NCBI RefSeq assembly: GCF_024693525.1
Contig: NZ_JAILKR010000004.1
Location: 1-31,653 of the forward strand
Length of the DNA: 31,653 nt
Source of the DNA: Selenomonas sp.
GTDB taxonomy: Bacteria > Bacillota_C > Negativicutes > Selenomonadales > Selenomonadaceae
Direction of reading: 5' to 3'
The notes below the pieces were generated by a model that saw only the letters and a program-made list of their open reading frames with translations, was not told the DNA's origin and did not search any database. Positions 8,865 through 18,345 of the stretch are shown piece by piece. The translations under genes and the position numbers were made by a program. Within the stretch, counting starts at the first letter, position 1. Each line of letters opens with the position of its first letter.

Positions 8865-8893
8865 ATTATAGCGCGCCATTTTGAGAAAGTCAA
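8865..8893 (-). promoter_or_regulatory. strong sigma-70-type promoter of the candidate small RNA
   Basis: TTGACT at 8888-8893 and a perfect TATAAT at 8865-8870 are exactly 17 bases apart on the minus strand. It lies downstream of the tRNA terminator, so it starts an independent transcript. Confidence 0.8.
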
Positions 8894-8936
8894 TAATTTT
8901 CTGATTATATCAGCAAGGTAAATAAAAAACAAAATA

Positions 8937-8961
8937 AGGACTTAGCAATCTGCTAAGTCCT
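8937..8961 (-). terminator. intrinsic terminator of the tRNA-Ala unit
   Basis: An 11-base-pair stem AGGACTTAGCA / TGCTAAGTCCT with a three-base loop is followed on the minus strand by a T-rich run. It sits just after the second tRNA. Confidence 0.9.
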
Positions 8962-8972
8962 GTTACATTCGA

Positions 8973-9048
8973 TGGTGGAGACGAGGAGAATCGAACTCCT
9001 GACCCCCTGCTTGCAAGGCAGGTGCTCTCCCAGCTGAGCTACGCCCCC
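8973..9048 (-). tRNA. tRNA-Ala (anticodon UGC)
   Basis: A 76-base tRNA with encoded CCA. The acceptor stem GGGGGCG pairs with CGTCTCC and contains the G3-U70 wobble that identifies alanine tRNAs. The anticodon loop is CTTGCAA in a CCTGC/GCAGG stem, and the T-loop is TTCGATT. It is co-transcribed with the neighbouring Ala tRNA. Confidence 0.98.
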
Positions 9049-9073
9049 ATTGTTATAAACCGAACATTGTAAA

Positions 9074-9149
<76 letters not shown>

Positions 9150-9193
9150 AGAATGTTCCGTTATTTGTCAACTTGTTGCTGTCAACAGGTAAT

Positions 9194-9222
9194 ATTATAA
9201 GGGGTTGGCATCATCATGTCAA
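9194..9222 (-). promoter_or_regulatory. consensus promoter of the tRNA-Ala unit, set inside a hairpin
   Basis: TTGACA at 9217-9222 and TATAAT at 9194-9199, exactly 17 bases apart on the minus strand, form a perfect consensus about 45 bases before the first tRNA. Both elements overlap the inverted repeat at 9197-9230. Confidence 0.85.
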
Positions 9223-9230
9223 CCCCTTAT
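9197..9230. terminator. terminator-like inverted repeat after rfbB
   Basis: Arms ATAAGGGGTTG (9197-9207) and CAACCCCTTAT (9220-9230) form a perfect 11-base-pair stem with a 12-base loop. On the plus strand it is followed by TTTT; on the minus strand the tail is only AT-rich. It lies just after the rfbB stop and probably ends that operon, perhaps inefficiently. Confidence 0.65.
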
Positions 9231-9249
9231 TTTTAAAATTTACACACGA

Positions 9250-10293
9250 TTAGATTTTCGCGAACTCCAATTTCGCCCGCGTATCATACATGCGTTCATA
9301 ATAGGTCTGATAATCCCCGCTGATGATGCCCATCCACCAATCGCGATTATCCAGATACCATTTTACGGTTTTCTTGATTCCGTCCTCGAACTTCGTCGTC
9401 GGTTCCCAGCCCAGTTCCTCGCGAATCTTGGTGGGGTCGATGGCATAACGGCGGTCATGGCCCTTACGGTCCATTACATACTCGATGTTTTCCTCGCCTT
9501 TGCCTAGTTCCCTCAAAATAGTTTTGACCACATCGATATTTGAACGCTCATTATGGCCGCCGATATTATACACCTCGCCGACTTTGCCCTTCTGCAGGAT
9601 GAGGTCGATAGCTGCGCAGTGGTCTTCGACATAGAGCCAATCGCGAACGTTGAGGCCATCCCCGTAAACCGGCAGCTTCTTATCCGACAGCGCATTGATA
9701 ATCATCAGCGGAATGAGCTTTTCCGGGAAATGGAAAGGACCATAGTTATTGGAGCAGCGGGAAATGGTCACTGGAATCTTGTAGGTGCGATGGTAGGCCT
9801 GAACCAACAAATCTGCCCCAGCCTTCGAAGAAGAATACGGGCTCGACGTATGAAGCGGCGTCGTCTCCGTAAAGAACAAATCCGGGCGATCCAAGGGCAA
9901 GTCCCCATAGACCTCATCCGTCGATACCTGATGATAGCGGTCAATGCCGTACTTGCGGCAGGCATCTAACAACACACTGGTACCGATGACATTGGTCTGC
10001 AGGAAGATTTCCGGATTTTCGATTGACCGGTCCACATGGGATTCAGCAGCAAAATTTACGACGATATCCGGTTTTTCCGTCTCGAACATCTTATAGACCT
10101 GGGTGCGGTCAGCAATATCCCCACGGATAAACTTGAAGTTTTCCTTCGTCAGTGCCTTTTCCAGCGTCTCCAGATTCCCGGCATATGTGAGCTTATCATA
10201 GCAGATAATCTTGTCCGCGGGATGCTTCTTGAGCATATAATACACAAAGTTCGAACCGATAAAACCGGCTCCACCAGTTACTACGATATTCAT
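9250..10293 (-). CDS. rfbB: dTDP-glucose 4,6-dehydratase
   Basis: RmlB converts dTDP-glucose to dTDP-4-keto-6-deoxyglucose using bound NAD+. The 347-aa short-chain dehydrogenase fold shows the nucleotide motif TGGAGFIG at 6-13, the catalytic block STDEVYG (Thr125, Asp126, Glu127) and the YxxxK pair Tyr153/Lys157 in YSSSK. These are the residues expected of a dehydratase rather than a simple epimerase. The ATG at 10293 has AGAGGT seven bases upstream. It is the last gene of rfbA-rfbC-rfbB, 18 bases after rfbC, and supplies precursors for rhamnose-like sugars of the outer polysaccharide. Confidence 0.97.
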   Translation of the reverse strand: MNIVVTGGAGFIGSNFVYYMLKKHPADKIICYDKLTYAGNLETLEKALTKENFKFIRGDIADRTQVYKMFETEKPDIVVNFAAESHVDRSIENPEIFLQTNVIGTSVLLDACRKYGIDRYHQVSTDEVYGDLPLDRPDLFFTETTPLHTSSPYSSSKAGADLLVQAYHRTYKIPVTISRCSNNYGPFHFPEKLIPLMIINALSDKKLPVYGDGLNVRDWLYVEDHCAAIDLILQKGKVGEVYNIGGHNERSNIDVVKTILRELGKGEENIEYVMDRKGHDRRYAIDPTKIREELGWEPTTKFEDGIKKTVKWYLDNRDWWMGIISGDYQTYYERMYDTRAKLEFAKI

Positions 10294-10311
10294 ATCATTA
10301 CCTCTTTTCTA

Positions 10312-10887
10312 TCAATCCTCATACACAAAGTTGAGGTGATTTGCTGCTCTTTCCTTGAGCGTTGGTGCCTTCTTATCCTTGTCGGACAAAATGACCGGTT
10401 CCATTGGCCACGCGACCCCGATATCCGGATCATCCCAACGGATGTTGCCATCGCATTCCGGTGCATAGTAATTGTCAGCCTTATACTGTACTTCTACATC
10501 ATCGGTCAAGGTAATGAAACCATGGGCAAATCCCCGAGGGATGAAGAGCTGTTTCTTGTTCTCAGCCGAGAGCTCAACCCCTACCCACTGGCCGTACTGT
10601 GGCGACCCCTTGCGGATATCGACCGCCACATCAAAAATCTTGCCGCGAGTACAGCGAAGAAGCTTGGCCTGGCATTTTGGATTCAGCTGGTAATGAAGAC
10701 CGCGCAGGGTTCCCTTCTGCGCCGAGAGGGATTGGTTGTCCTGCACAAAGTCCACCTTTATGCCAGCCTCTTCCATCTTGCGCTGAGACCAGCTCTCCAT
10801 AAACCAGCCGCGCTCGTCACCGAACACCTGAGGTTCCAGCACAAACACGCCTTTTAATTTTGTTTCTGTTGCTTTCAATTCTTTCAC
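10312..10887 (-). CDS. rfbC: dTDP-4-dehydrorhamnose 3,5-epimerase
   Basis: RmlC epimerises dTDP-4-keto-6-deoxyglucose at C3 and C5 to the L-lyxo (rhamnose) form. The 191-aa cupin carries the catalytic His65 in TLRGLHYQ, the block [12 protein letters not shown], and [10 protein letters not shown] with a following tyrosine-rich segment. Length and motifs match true 3,5-epimerases. The start is a GTG at 10887 that overlaps the rfbA stop by four bases (GTGA), so it is coupled to rfbA; the ribosome site is weak. Its presence points to L-rhamnose rather than a D-sugar as product. Confidence 0.96.
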   Translation of the reverse strand: MKELKATETKLKGVFVLEPQVFGDERGWFMESWSQRKMEEAGIKVDFVQDNQSLSAQKGTLRGLHYQLNPKCQAKLLRCTRGKIFDVAVDIRKGSPQYGQWVGVELSAENKKQLFIPRGFAHGFITLTDDVEVQYKADNYYAPECDGNIRWDDPDIGVAWPMEPVILSDKDKKAPTLKERAANHLNFVYED

Positions 10888-11756
10888 TCTTTCAGCATAT
10901 TAATCAAATATTTTCCGTATTCATTTTTCAGCAACGGCTGAGCCAATTTTTCCACCTGGGCCGCATCGATATACCCCATGCGATAGGAAATCTCTTCTAA
11001 ACAGGCAATCTTTAAGCCCTGCCGAGCCTGAATGGTACGCACGAAGGCGCCAGCATCCAGCAGGGATTCATGGGTTCCGGTGTCCAACCAAGCATAGCCG
11101 CGGCGCATCTTTTCCACCTGCAGCGTTCCACGCTCCAGATAGACCTTATTGACATCGGTAATCTCCAATTCCCCCCGGGCCGATGGCCGGATGGTCTTAG
11201 CGATATCGACAATATCCTTGTCGTAAAAATACAGTCCAGTAACGGCATAGTTCGACTTTGGTGCCTTTGGTTTTTCCTCGAGGCTCAAAGCTTTTCCCTC
11301 AGCATCAAATTCCACCACGCCATAGCGTTCCGGATCTGAAACATAATAAGCAAATACCGTCGCACCTTCATCAAGTGCAGCCGCCCGTTGCATGGCCTGT
11401 GCCAGGTCCGAGCCATAAAAGATGTTGTCGCCGAGAATCAGCGCACAGGCTTCACCACCGATGAACTCCTCACCAATCAAGAAAGCCTGGGCCAAACCAT
11501 CGGGACTTGGCTGAACCGCATAGGATATCTGGATTCCCAGCTGGCGGCCGTCCCCTAACAGCTGCCGGAACAGCTCCTGGTCCTCCGGCGTCGTGATAAT
11601 CAGGATGTCGTTAATCCCCGCCAGCATCAATGTGCTTAGCGGATAATATATCATTGGCTTATCGTATACCGGCATCAGCTGCTTGGAGACAACTTTTGTG
11701 AGCGGATAGAGCCGTGTCCCCGAACCGCCTGCCAGTATTATTCCCTTTTTTATCAA
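10884..11756 (-). CDS. rfbA: glucose-1-phosphate thymidylyltransferase
   Basis: RmlA makes dTDP-glucose from dTTP and glucose-1-phosphate, the first step of the dTDP-sugar pathway. The 290-aa protein starts [20 protein letters not shown] with the nucleotide-binding G-G-S-G-T-R-L motif, followed by [17 protein letters not shown] and [12 protein letters not shown] place the start at the TTG at 11756, nine bases after GGAGG and giving the family length. An in-frame ATG at 11780 lies upstream of that GGAGG and would translate through it. It heads rfbA-rfbC-rfbB, about 80 bases after ilvB. Confidence 0.95.
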   Translation of the reverse strand: MIKKGIILAGGSGTRLYPLTKVVSKQLMPVYDKPMIYYPLSTLMLAGINDILIITTPEDQELFRQLLGDGRQLGIQISYAVQPSPDGLAQAFLIGEEFIGGEACALILGDNIFYGSDLAQAMQRAAALDEGATVFAYYVSDPERYGVVEFDAEGKALSLEEKPKAPKSNYAVTGLYFYDKDIVDIAKTIRPSARGELEITDVNKVYLERGTLQVEKMRRGYAWLDTGTHESLLDAGAFVRTIQARQGLKIACLEEISYRMGYIDAAQVEKLAQPLLKNEYGKYLINMLKE

Positions 11757-11792
11757 AAGAAAATCACCTCCGAAATTCATTGTATCTTTAAT

Positions 11793-11798
11793 ATTATA
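11793..11798 (-). promoter_or_regulatory. -10 element upstream of rfbA
   Basis: A TATAAT on the minus strand stands about 37 bases before the TTG start. The base pattern 17 upstream (AGGAAA) is a poor -35 box, so rfbA may rely partly on read-through from ilvB, after which no clear terminator is seen. Confidence 0.4.
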
Positions 11799-11838
11799 CA
11801 ACAAACCGAGATGATTTTCCTTCTTTTATATGGAGTTG

Positions 11839-13503
11839 TTATTTAAATTCAACGAACTCGTCGATGCGGGCGCCGCCCTTTATCATGGGCTCCACAAAAC
11901 TCCGCCAGACATTAAGCACAATAACCCGGGGATGCTCTTTATCCTCAAAAGCCCGCTGCAAAGCCTCAGCAAATTCCTCCTGGGTGGATACGCTCTCAGC
12001 TTCGATGCCAAAGCTTCGCGCATAGGCGACATAGTCCATGGGATAGTCAAATTCACAGGCGATGTAGCGCTCCTTGTACATGACCTTTTGGAGCTGGCGA
12101 ATCATGCCCAGGCTCGTGTTGTTCACGATTAGGGAAATAATCGGCAGCTGCAGCCGGGCAATGGTATAGTACTCATTGCCGGTCATCTTGATGCCGCCAT
12201 CGCCGGCCACATGGATAACCCGCCGGCTGTTGCCATAAGAAAGCTGTGCCCCCATCGCTGCCGGCAGGCCGAAGCCCATGGTTCCCAAGCCGCCAGAAGT
12301 CAGCCAGGTCCGCGGTTCCTCCACGCGAAGGTGAAGCGCCGCCCACATCTGATGCTGCCCCACATCGGTAGCATAGGCATAGGATTTGCCCTTGGTACTA
12401 ACGGCTACTTGGTGCATGGCCCAGGGCACCGTCAGACGGTTCAGATGATAATCGTATTCGTAGGATTCCTTCCATTTACGGATTTTCGCCCACCAATCGC
12501 TAAGGTCACCGCGGGGCTCATGGCGCATGAGCAGGGCCAGTATCTTTTTCATATCACCAGCCAGTCCTAAGGTATTGCGCACATTCTTGTCAATCTCCGC
12601 CGGGTCGATGTCGATGTGGATGAACTTCGTATCCTGGGTGTATTTCTTGAGGTTTCCCGTCTGGCGGTCACCGAAACGACTGCCGATTGCCACCACCAAG
12701 TCAGCGGCGGCAATTGCGTGGTTGGCGGCTTTTTCGCCATGCATTCCGGCAAAGCCCAAGGACTGAGGATGGGAACTGGGGATTGCCCCCAGCCCCATCA
12801 AGGTATGTACCACGGGTAAGTGGAATTTTTCTACAAAGGCAATGACCTCAGCCGATGCTCCGGCCGAAATGACGCCGCCCCCCACGATAACCACGGGATG
12901 TTTGGCTCGAAGGATTTCTCCTGCTGCCTCAGCGGCACAAATCAGAAAATCCGCATCCGGTTCCCCCTGCCGCTTTTCCGCTGACGCCAGGGCCCTATAC
13001 TCTACCTCGGCAAAGAACAAATCCCGCGGCACATCCACCAGCACGGGCCCCGGCCGCCCCTGGCGGGCCAGCTTAAAGGCTTCGCGAATGGTCGGCACCA
13101 ACTGACGGGCATCCTTTACCTTGTAATTGTGTTTCGTGATGGGCATGGTGACATCCAGAATATCCGTCTCCTGAAAAGCATCCTTACCCAGCAAAGCCGT
13201 ATCGACCTGCCCAGTAATCGCCACCAGCGGAATGGAATCCATAAAGGCCGTGGCAATTCCCGTTACGAGGTTCGTCGCCCCCGGGCCTGAGGTGGCAATG
13301 CAGACGCCGACTTTCCCTGAAGCCCTGGCATAACCATCTGCGGCATGAGCCGCATTTTGCTCATGGGTTACCAACACCTGCTGGATATCTTTGTCATCGT
13401 AAAACGCATCGTATAGCGGCAAAATCATGCCGCCGGGGTATCCGAAAACCGTGGTGACGCCCTGCTCCTTGAGGCAGGCCGCTACTGCTTGTGCACCTTT
13501 CAA
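11839..13503 (-). CDS. ilvB: acetolactate synthase large subunit (divergent)
   Basis: A thiamine-diphosphate enzyme joining two pyruvates, or pyruvate and 2-ketobutyrate, in valine, isoleucine and leucine synthesis. The 554-aa protein has catalytic Glu48 in THEQNAAHAADGYAR, a central FAD-type domain, and the cofactor motif GDG at 434-436 with NN at 461-462, the standard spacing. The substrate segment reads LGMIRQLQ, where biosynthetic enzymes normally have RQWQ, so the conserved Trp is Leu471. The start is a TTG at 13503 with AGGAGG seven bases upstream. It is the last gene of the operon, far from the small subunit gene ilvH that opens it. Confidence 0.93.
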   Translation of the reverse strand: MKGAQAVAACLKEQGVTTVFGYPGGMILPLYDAFYDDKDIQQVLVTHEQNAAHAADGYARASGKVGVCIATSGPGATNLVTGIATAFMDSIPLVAITGQVDTALLGKDAFQETDILDVTMPITKHNYKVKDARQLVPTIREAFKLARQGRPGPVLVDVPRDLFFAEVEYRALASAEKRQGEPDADFLICAAEAAGEILRAKHPVVIVGGGVISAGASAEVIAFVEKFHLPVVHTLMGLGAIPSSHPQSLGFAGMHGEKAANHAIAAADLVVAIGSRFGDRQTGNLKKYTQDTKFIHIDIDPAEIDKNVRNTLGLAGDMKKILALLMRHEPRGDLSDWWAKIRKWKESYEYDYHLNRLTVPWAMHQVAVSTKGKSYAYATDVGQHQMWAALHLRVEEPRTWLTSGGLGTMGFGLPAAMGAQLSYGNSRRVIHVAGDGGIKMTGNEYYTIARLQLPIISLIVNNTSLGMIRQLQKVMYKERYIACEFDYPMDYVAYARSFGIEAESVSTQEEFAEALQRAFEDKEHPRVIVLNVWRSFVEPMIKGGARIDEFVEFK

Positions 13504-13542
13504 ACGATCGCCTCCTAACAGCCCACCCCCAGTGAGGAAGAC

Positions 13543-14610
13543 TTAAATCCGCTCGCAGATTACCCGTGTAATCTCTTCGGTATTTGCCTTCGAAAATCCT
13601 TCTTTCCAGAGATCCGGCGTGCGATAACCATCCGCCAAGGCCTTATCCACCGCCGCCTCAATGGCCTTGGCAGCGGCCTCCTCATGAAGGGAATATCGTA
13701 GCAGCATTGCCGCCGATAGAATCGTTCCCATGGGGTTGGCAATGCCCTTGCCAGCAATGTCCGGCGCACTGCCGTGAATCGGCTCGTAAAGGCTCGTACA
13801 GGTACCGATGGATGCGGATGGCATCATGCCAATGGACCCCCCCACCACCGCCGCTTCATCAGAGAGGATATCCCCAAACAGATTGCCCGTTACGATTACA
13901 TCAAACTGAGTGGGACGAATTGCCAGCTGCATGGCACAGTTATCGACGTAGAGGTTGTTAAGCTCCACATCCTTATGATTTTCTGCCACTTTGCCCACCG
14001 TACGGCGCCAGAGACGGGACGTGGCCAGCACATTTGCCTTATCCACCGACGTAACTTTTCCGCGGCGCAGTTTCGCCGTCTCGAAAGCGAGCTTCGCGAT
14101 GCGCTCCACCTCGGGAACGGAATAATTCTCCAAATCCCAAGCGCGTTCCGCACCATTGTGCTGCTCCGATTCGCATTTTTCGCCGAAATAGATCCCCCCC
14201 ACCAGCTCACGCACGATAACCAGATCCACGCCTTTTACCAGCTCTGGTTTAAGGGGGGAATAATCCACCAGAGCATCGGCCACTTTGACCGGGCGCAGGT
14301 TGGCATAGAGATCCAAGTTCTTGCGCAGGCCAAGGATTGCCTTCTCCGGGCGAAGGGCCGGATCCACATTGTCCCATTTGTCGCCGCCCACAGCGCCAAA
14401 CAGCACTGCATCCGACGCCTTACAGGCATCGATGGTTTCCTTTGGCAACGGCGTACCAAATTTATCGTAGGCCGTGCCGCCGGCATCGTGATAATCAAAG
14501 GAGAGCCCCAGACCAAACTTCTCATCGGCTTTCTTTAAAACTGCTACAGCCGAATCGGTGATTTCTTTGCCAATGCCGTCTCCCGGAATTACCGTAATCT
14601 TATAAGCCAT
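13543..14610 (-). CDS. leuB: 3-isopropylmalate dehydrogenase
   Basis: LeuB oxidises and decarboxylates 3-isopropylmalate to 2-ketoisocaproate with NAD+ in leucine synthesis. The 355-aa beta-decarboxylating dehydrogenase starts ITVIPGDGIGKEIT. It has the substrate-binding block with VIVRELVGGIYFGEK, the metal-binding acidic segment LFGDILSDEAAVVGGSIGM, and the cofactor segment EPIHGSAPDIAGKG, which is typical of NAD-dependent members. It begins two bases after leuD, with GGAG overlapping the leuD end, so it is coupled to leuD. Confidence 0.97.
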   Translation of the reverse strand: MAYKITVIPGDGIGKEITDSAVAVLKKADEKFGLGLSFDYHDAGGTAYDKFGTPLPKETIDACKASDAVLFGAVGGDKWDNVDPALRPEKAILGLRKNLDLYANLRPVKVADALVDYSPLKPELVKGVDLVIVRELVGGIYFGEKCESEQHNGAERAWDLENYSVPEVERIAKLAFETAKLRRGKVTSVDKANVLATSRLWRRTVGKVAENHKDVELNNLYVDNCAMQLAIRPTQFDVIVTGNLFGDILSDEAAVVGGSIGMMPSASIGTCTSLYEPIHGSAPDIAGKGIANPMGTILSAAMLLRYSLHEEAAAKAIEAAVDKALADGYRTPDLWKEGFSKANTEEITRVICERI

Positions 14611-14612
14611 AG

Positions 14613-15101
14613 TTATTTTTTCTCCTTTATGTAGTTGATGAGGCCGCCGGCCTTGGCAATGTCCTGGATAAAGCCCGGCAGCGGATTGGCGTGGAATACA
14701 TCCCCGGTCGTGACGTTTTCAATTACCCCCGTGGCCGTATCCACCCGCAGCTGGTCATCAGCATTGATTTTTTCCACATCATCACCGATTTCCAACAGCG
14801 GCAAACCGATATTGATGCCGTTGCGGTAGAAAATGCGGGCAAAATTAGCCGCAATGACCACCGGCACCCCGGAGGCTTTGATGGCTACCGGCGCATGCTC
14901 ACGGGAAGAACCACAGCCAAAGTTCTTGCCCCCCACCATGATGTCCCCCGCCTTTACATTCTGGGAGAAGCTTTCATCGATATCCACCATACAATGGCTG
15001 GCCAGCTCTTTGGGGTCAAAAGAATTCAAATAACGAGCCGGAATGATGACATCTGTATCAATATTGTCGCCGTAGCGCCATACTTTACCTTCTAATTTCA
15101 T
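14613..15101 (-). CDS. leuD: 3-isopropylmalate dehydratase small subunit
   Basis: The small swivelling subunit of isopropylmalate isomerase pairs with LeuC. The 162-aa protein begins with [19 protein letters not shown] and has the family block [14 protein letters not shown]. The short length is that of the LeuD/HacB type usual with the ~420-residue LeuC found next to it. GAGGAGGT overlaps the end of leuC and precedes the ATG at 15101, one base after the leuC stop. Confidence 0.97.
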   Translation of the reverse strand: MKLEGKVWRYGDNIDTDVIIPARYLNSFDPKELASHCMVDIDESFSQNVKAGDIMVGGKNFGCGSSREHAPVAIKASGVPVVIAANFARIFYRNGINIGLPLLEIGDDVEKINADDQLRVDTATGVIENVTTGDVFHANPLPGFIQDIAKAGGLINYIKEKK

Positions 15102-15102
15102 A

Positions 15103-16365
15103 TCACTTTACCTCCTCTGGCGTTGCGATGCGTCCCAAGATGGCACTGGCTGCCGCCACATGTGGCCCTGCCAGATAAACCTCACTGTCAACATGTCCCA
15201 TGCGGCCACGGAAGTTGCGATTCGTGGTTGAAACACATTTCTCGCCAGCCGCCATAATGCCCATGTAGCCACCGAGGCAGGGGCCGCAGGTCGGCGTCGA
15301 TACAGAACAGCCAGCATCGATAAAGGCATCGATATAGCCCCGCTTCATGGATTCCTTGTAAATCGCCGGGCTGCCCGGGATGATGATGCAACGCACCCGG
15401 TCGGCCACTTTATGCCCCTTGAGGATTTCCGCTGCAATCTGCATATCTTCGAGCCGGCCATTGGTACAGGAACCAATAATTACCTGGTCGATGGCAATGG
15501 GGGATCCGATATCCTCCACCCGCTTCGTATTGCCCGGAAGATGAGGAAAGGCCACCACTGGTTTCAATTCGCTGAGGTTAATCTCTACCGTCTGGCAGTA
15601 CTGCGCATCCGGGTCAGCCGCGACTGGTTCATAGGGCTTCTGGACCCGGCCTTCCACATACTCCTTGCAGACGTCATCAAAGGGGAAAATGCCGTTTTTG
15701 CCGCCGGCTTCAATGGCCATATTAGCGATGGTCAAACGGTCCGTCATCGTAAGTTCGGCAACCCCCGGGCCGGTAAATTCCAGGGATTTATAACGAGCAC
15801 CATCTACACCAATCATGCCGATAAGGGTGAGGATGACGTCTTTGCCGTTAATATTTTTCGGCTTTTGGCCAGTTAAATTGACTTTAATCGCCTCAGGAAC
15901 CTTAAACCAAGCCTCACCGGTCGCCATGGCTGCGCCCAAATCCGTAGAACCAACGCCAGTAGCAAAGCCATTGACTGCGCCATAGGTACAAGTATGCGAA
16001 TCGGCGCCAATGGTCAGCATCCCCGGCCCGACGATGCCCTTTTCCGGCAGGATGACGTGCTCAATCCCCACGCGGCCCTGCTCAAAATAATTGACGATGT
16101 TCCATTTGTTGGCAAAGTCGCGAACCGCTTTCGCCAGTTCTGCCGATTTGATATCTTTAGCTGGCTGGAAATGGTCCGGAACCAGCGCGATTTTCTCGTT
16201 GTCAAAAACCGGCCGGCCGATTTCCTCAAATTTCTTGATGGACGGCGGCGCCGTTATATCATTGGCCAGTACCATATCCAGCTTGCAAGTAATCAGCTGA
16301 CCGGCCTTAACCGAATCCAGCCTTGCATGACGGGCCAGGATTTTCTCACTCATATTCATGCCCAT
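15103..16365 (-). CDS. leuC: 3-isopropylmalate dehydratase large subunit
   Basis: An aconitase-family [4Fe-4S] protein that, with LeuD, isomerises 2- to 3-isopropylmalate. It has 420 residues, the shorter class rather than the ~466-residue enterobacterial class. Cluster cysteines are seen in [10 protein letters not shown] and in PTCGPCLGG, and the substrate segment is [13 protein letters not shown]. The ATG at 16365 (MGMNMSEK) has GGAGG eight bases upstream, better than the Met codons at residues 3 and 5. A hairpin separates it from ilvC, so leuCDB-ilvB may be expressed below ilvHC. Confidence 0.96.
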   Translation of the reverse strand: MGMNMSEKILARHARLDSVKAGQLITCKLDMVLANDITAPPSIKKFEEIGRPVFDNEKIALVPDHFQPAKDIKSAELAKAVRDFANKWNIVNYFEQGRVGIEHVILPEKGIVGPGMLTIGADSHTCTYGAVNGFATGVGSTDLGAAMATGEAWFKVPEAIKVNLTGQKPKNINGKDVILTLIGMIGVDGARYKSLEFTGPGVAELTMTDRLTIANMAIEAGGKNGIFPFDDVCKEYVEGRVQKPYEPVAADPDAQYCQTVEINLSELKPVVAFPHLPGNTKRVEDIGSPIAIDQVIIGSCTNGRLEDMQIAAEILKGHKVADRVRCIIIPGSPAIYKESMKRGYIDAFIDAGCSVSTPTCGPCLGGYMGIMAAGEKCVSTTNRNFRGRMGHVDSEVYLAGPHVAAASAILGRIATPEEVK

Positions 16366-16397
16366 ATTGTTGCCCTCCTAGTCATATATCCTAAAGA

Positions 16398-16423
16398 AAG
16401 CCTTCCCCTTCGGGGGAAGGCTT
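16398..16423 (-). terminator. internal hairpin between ilvC and leuC
   Basis: An 11-base-pair GC-rich stem AAGCCTTCCCC / GGGGAAGGCTT with a four-base loop (TTCG read on the plus strand) is followed on the minus strand by TTCTTTAGG. The imperfect T run suggests partial termination inside the operon, or an RNA-stabilising 3' end for the ilvHC message. Confidence 0.75.
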
Positions 16424-16444
16424 AGAAATGTTCGGTTACATCAA

Positions 16445-17972
<1,528 letters not shown>

Positions 17973-18054
17973 AGCGATTGCTCCTCCCCATATTGCCTAA
18001 AGACCAAAGTCGTTGCTGTTTCTTTAAAATGTAATGTTGTAAAGCATGTATACA

Positions 18055-18082
18055 TTATTACGCCGATAGACGGTTTTGTCAA
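18055..18082 (-). promoter_or_regulatory. promoter of the ilv-leu operon
   Basis: TTGACA at 18077-18082 and TAATAA at 18055-18060, 16 bases apart on the minus strand, give a leader of about 75 bases before ilvH. That is too short for a T-box, and no leader peptide rich in Leu, Val or Ile was seen. Confidence 0.65.
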
Positions 18083-18200
18083 TAGAGTTTTGTAACATTT
18101 TTGTATTTTATCGATGTTTTTTAATATTATATTCCTCTATACAAGCACAAATCTTGGGGTATCCATTTAAAAATCAGCATATCTGTCCACCTAAAAAGGA

Positions 18201-18226
18201 AGCCAGGTTATATTCCTTGCTTTTTT
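18201..18226 (+). terminator. possible orphan terminator in the ilvH-mutY gap
   Basis: AGCCAGG and CCTTGCT pair with one mismatch across a seven-base loop and are followed by TTTTT. No gene precedes it on the plus strand. The rest of the 370-base gap (17973-18345) holds only the two divergent promoters and AT-rich sequence. Confidence 0.35.
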
Positions 18227-18289
18227 CTGAATCCTCAAATGGTTTGTTATCTTTTTATGTTTTTCTTCCTGCTAGTTTTTCCGATTCGT

Positions 18290-18317
18290 TTGTGATACGA
18301 TAGGGCGAACGTATAAT
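18290..18317 (+). promoter_or_regulatory. promoter of mutY
   Basis: TTGTGA at 18290-18295 and a perfect TATAAT at 18312-18317 are 16 bases apart, about 30 bases before the GTG start of mutY. Confidence 0.6.
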
Positions 18318-18345
18318 TTCACCACAAGGAAAGGAAACATCTGTC

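Noticed and set aside
13774..14538. Plus-strand open frame of 254 codons opposite leuB
   Set aside because: Antisense shadow of a complete, motif-rich leuB gene.
17973..18060. T-box or leader peptide control of the ilv-leu operon
   Set aside because: The leader is only about 75 bases, with no T-box core sequence, terminator or run of Leu, Val or Ile codons.
18076..18303. Plus-strand open frame of 75 codons in the ilvH-mutY gap
   Set aside because: Begins with TTG without a ribosome site, overlaps both promoters, and its composition is that of AT-rich noncoding DNA.
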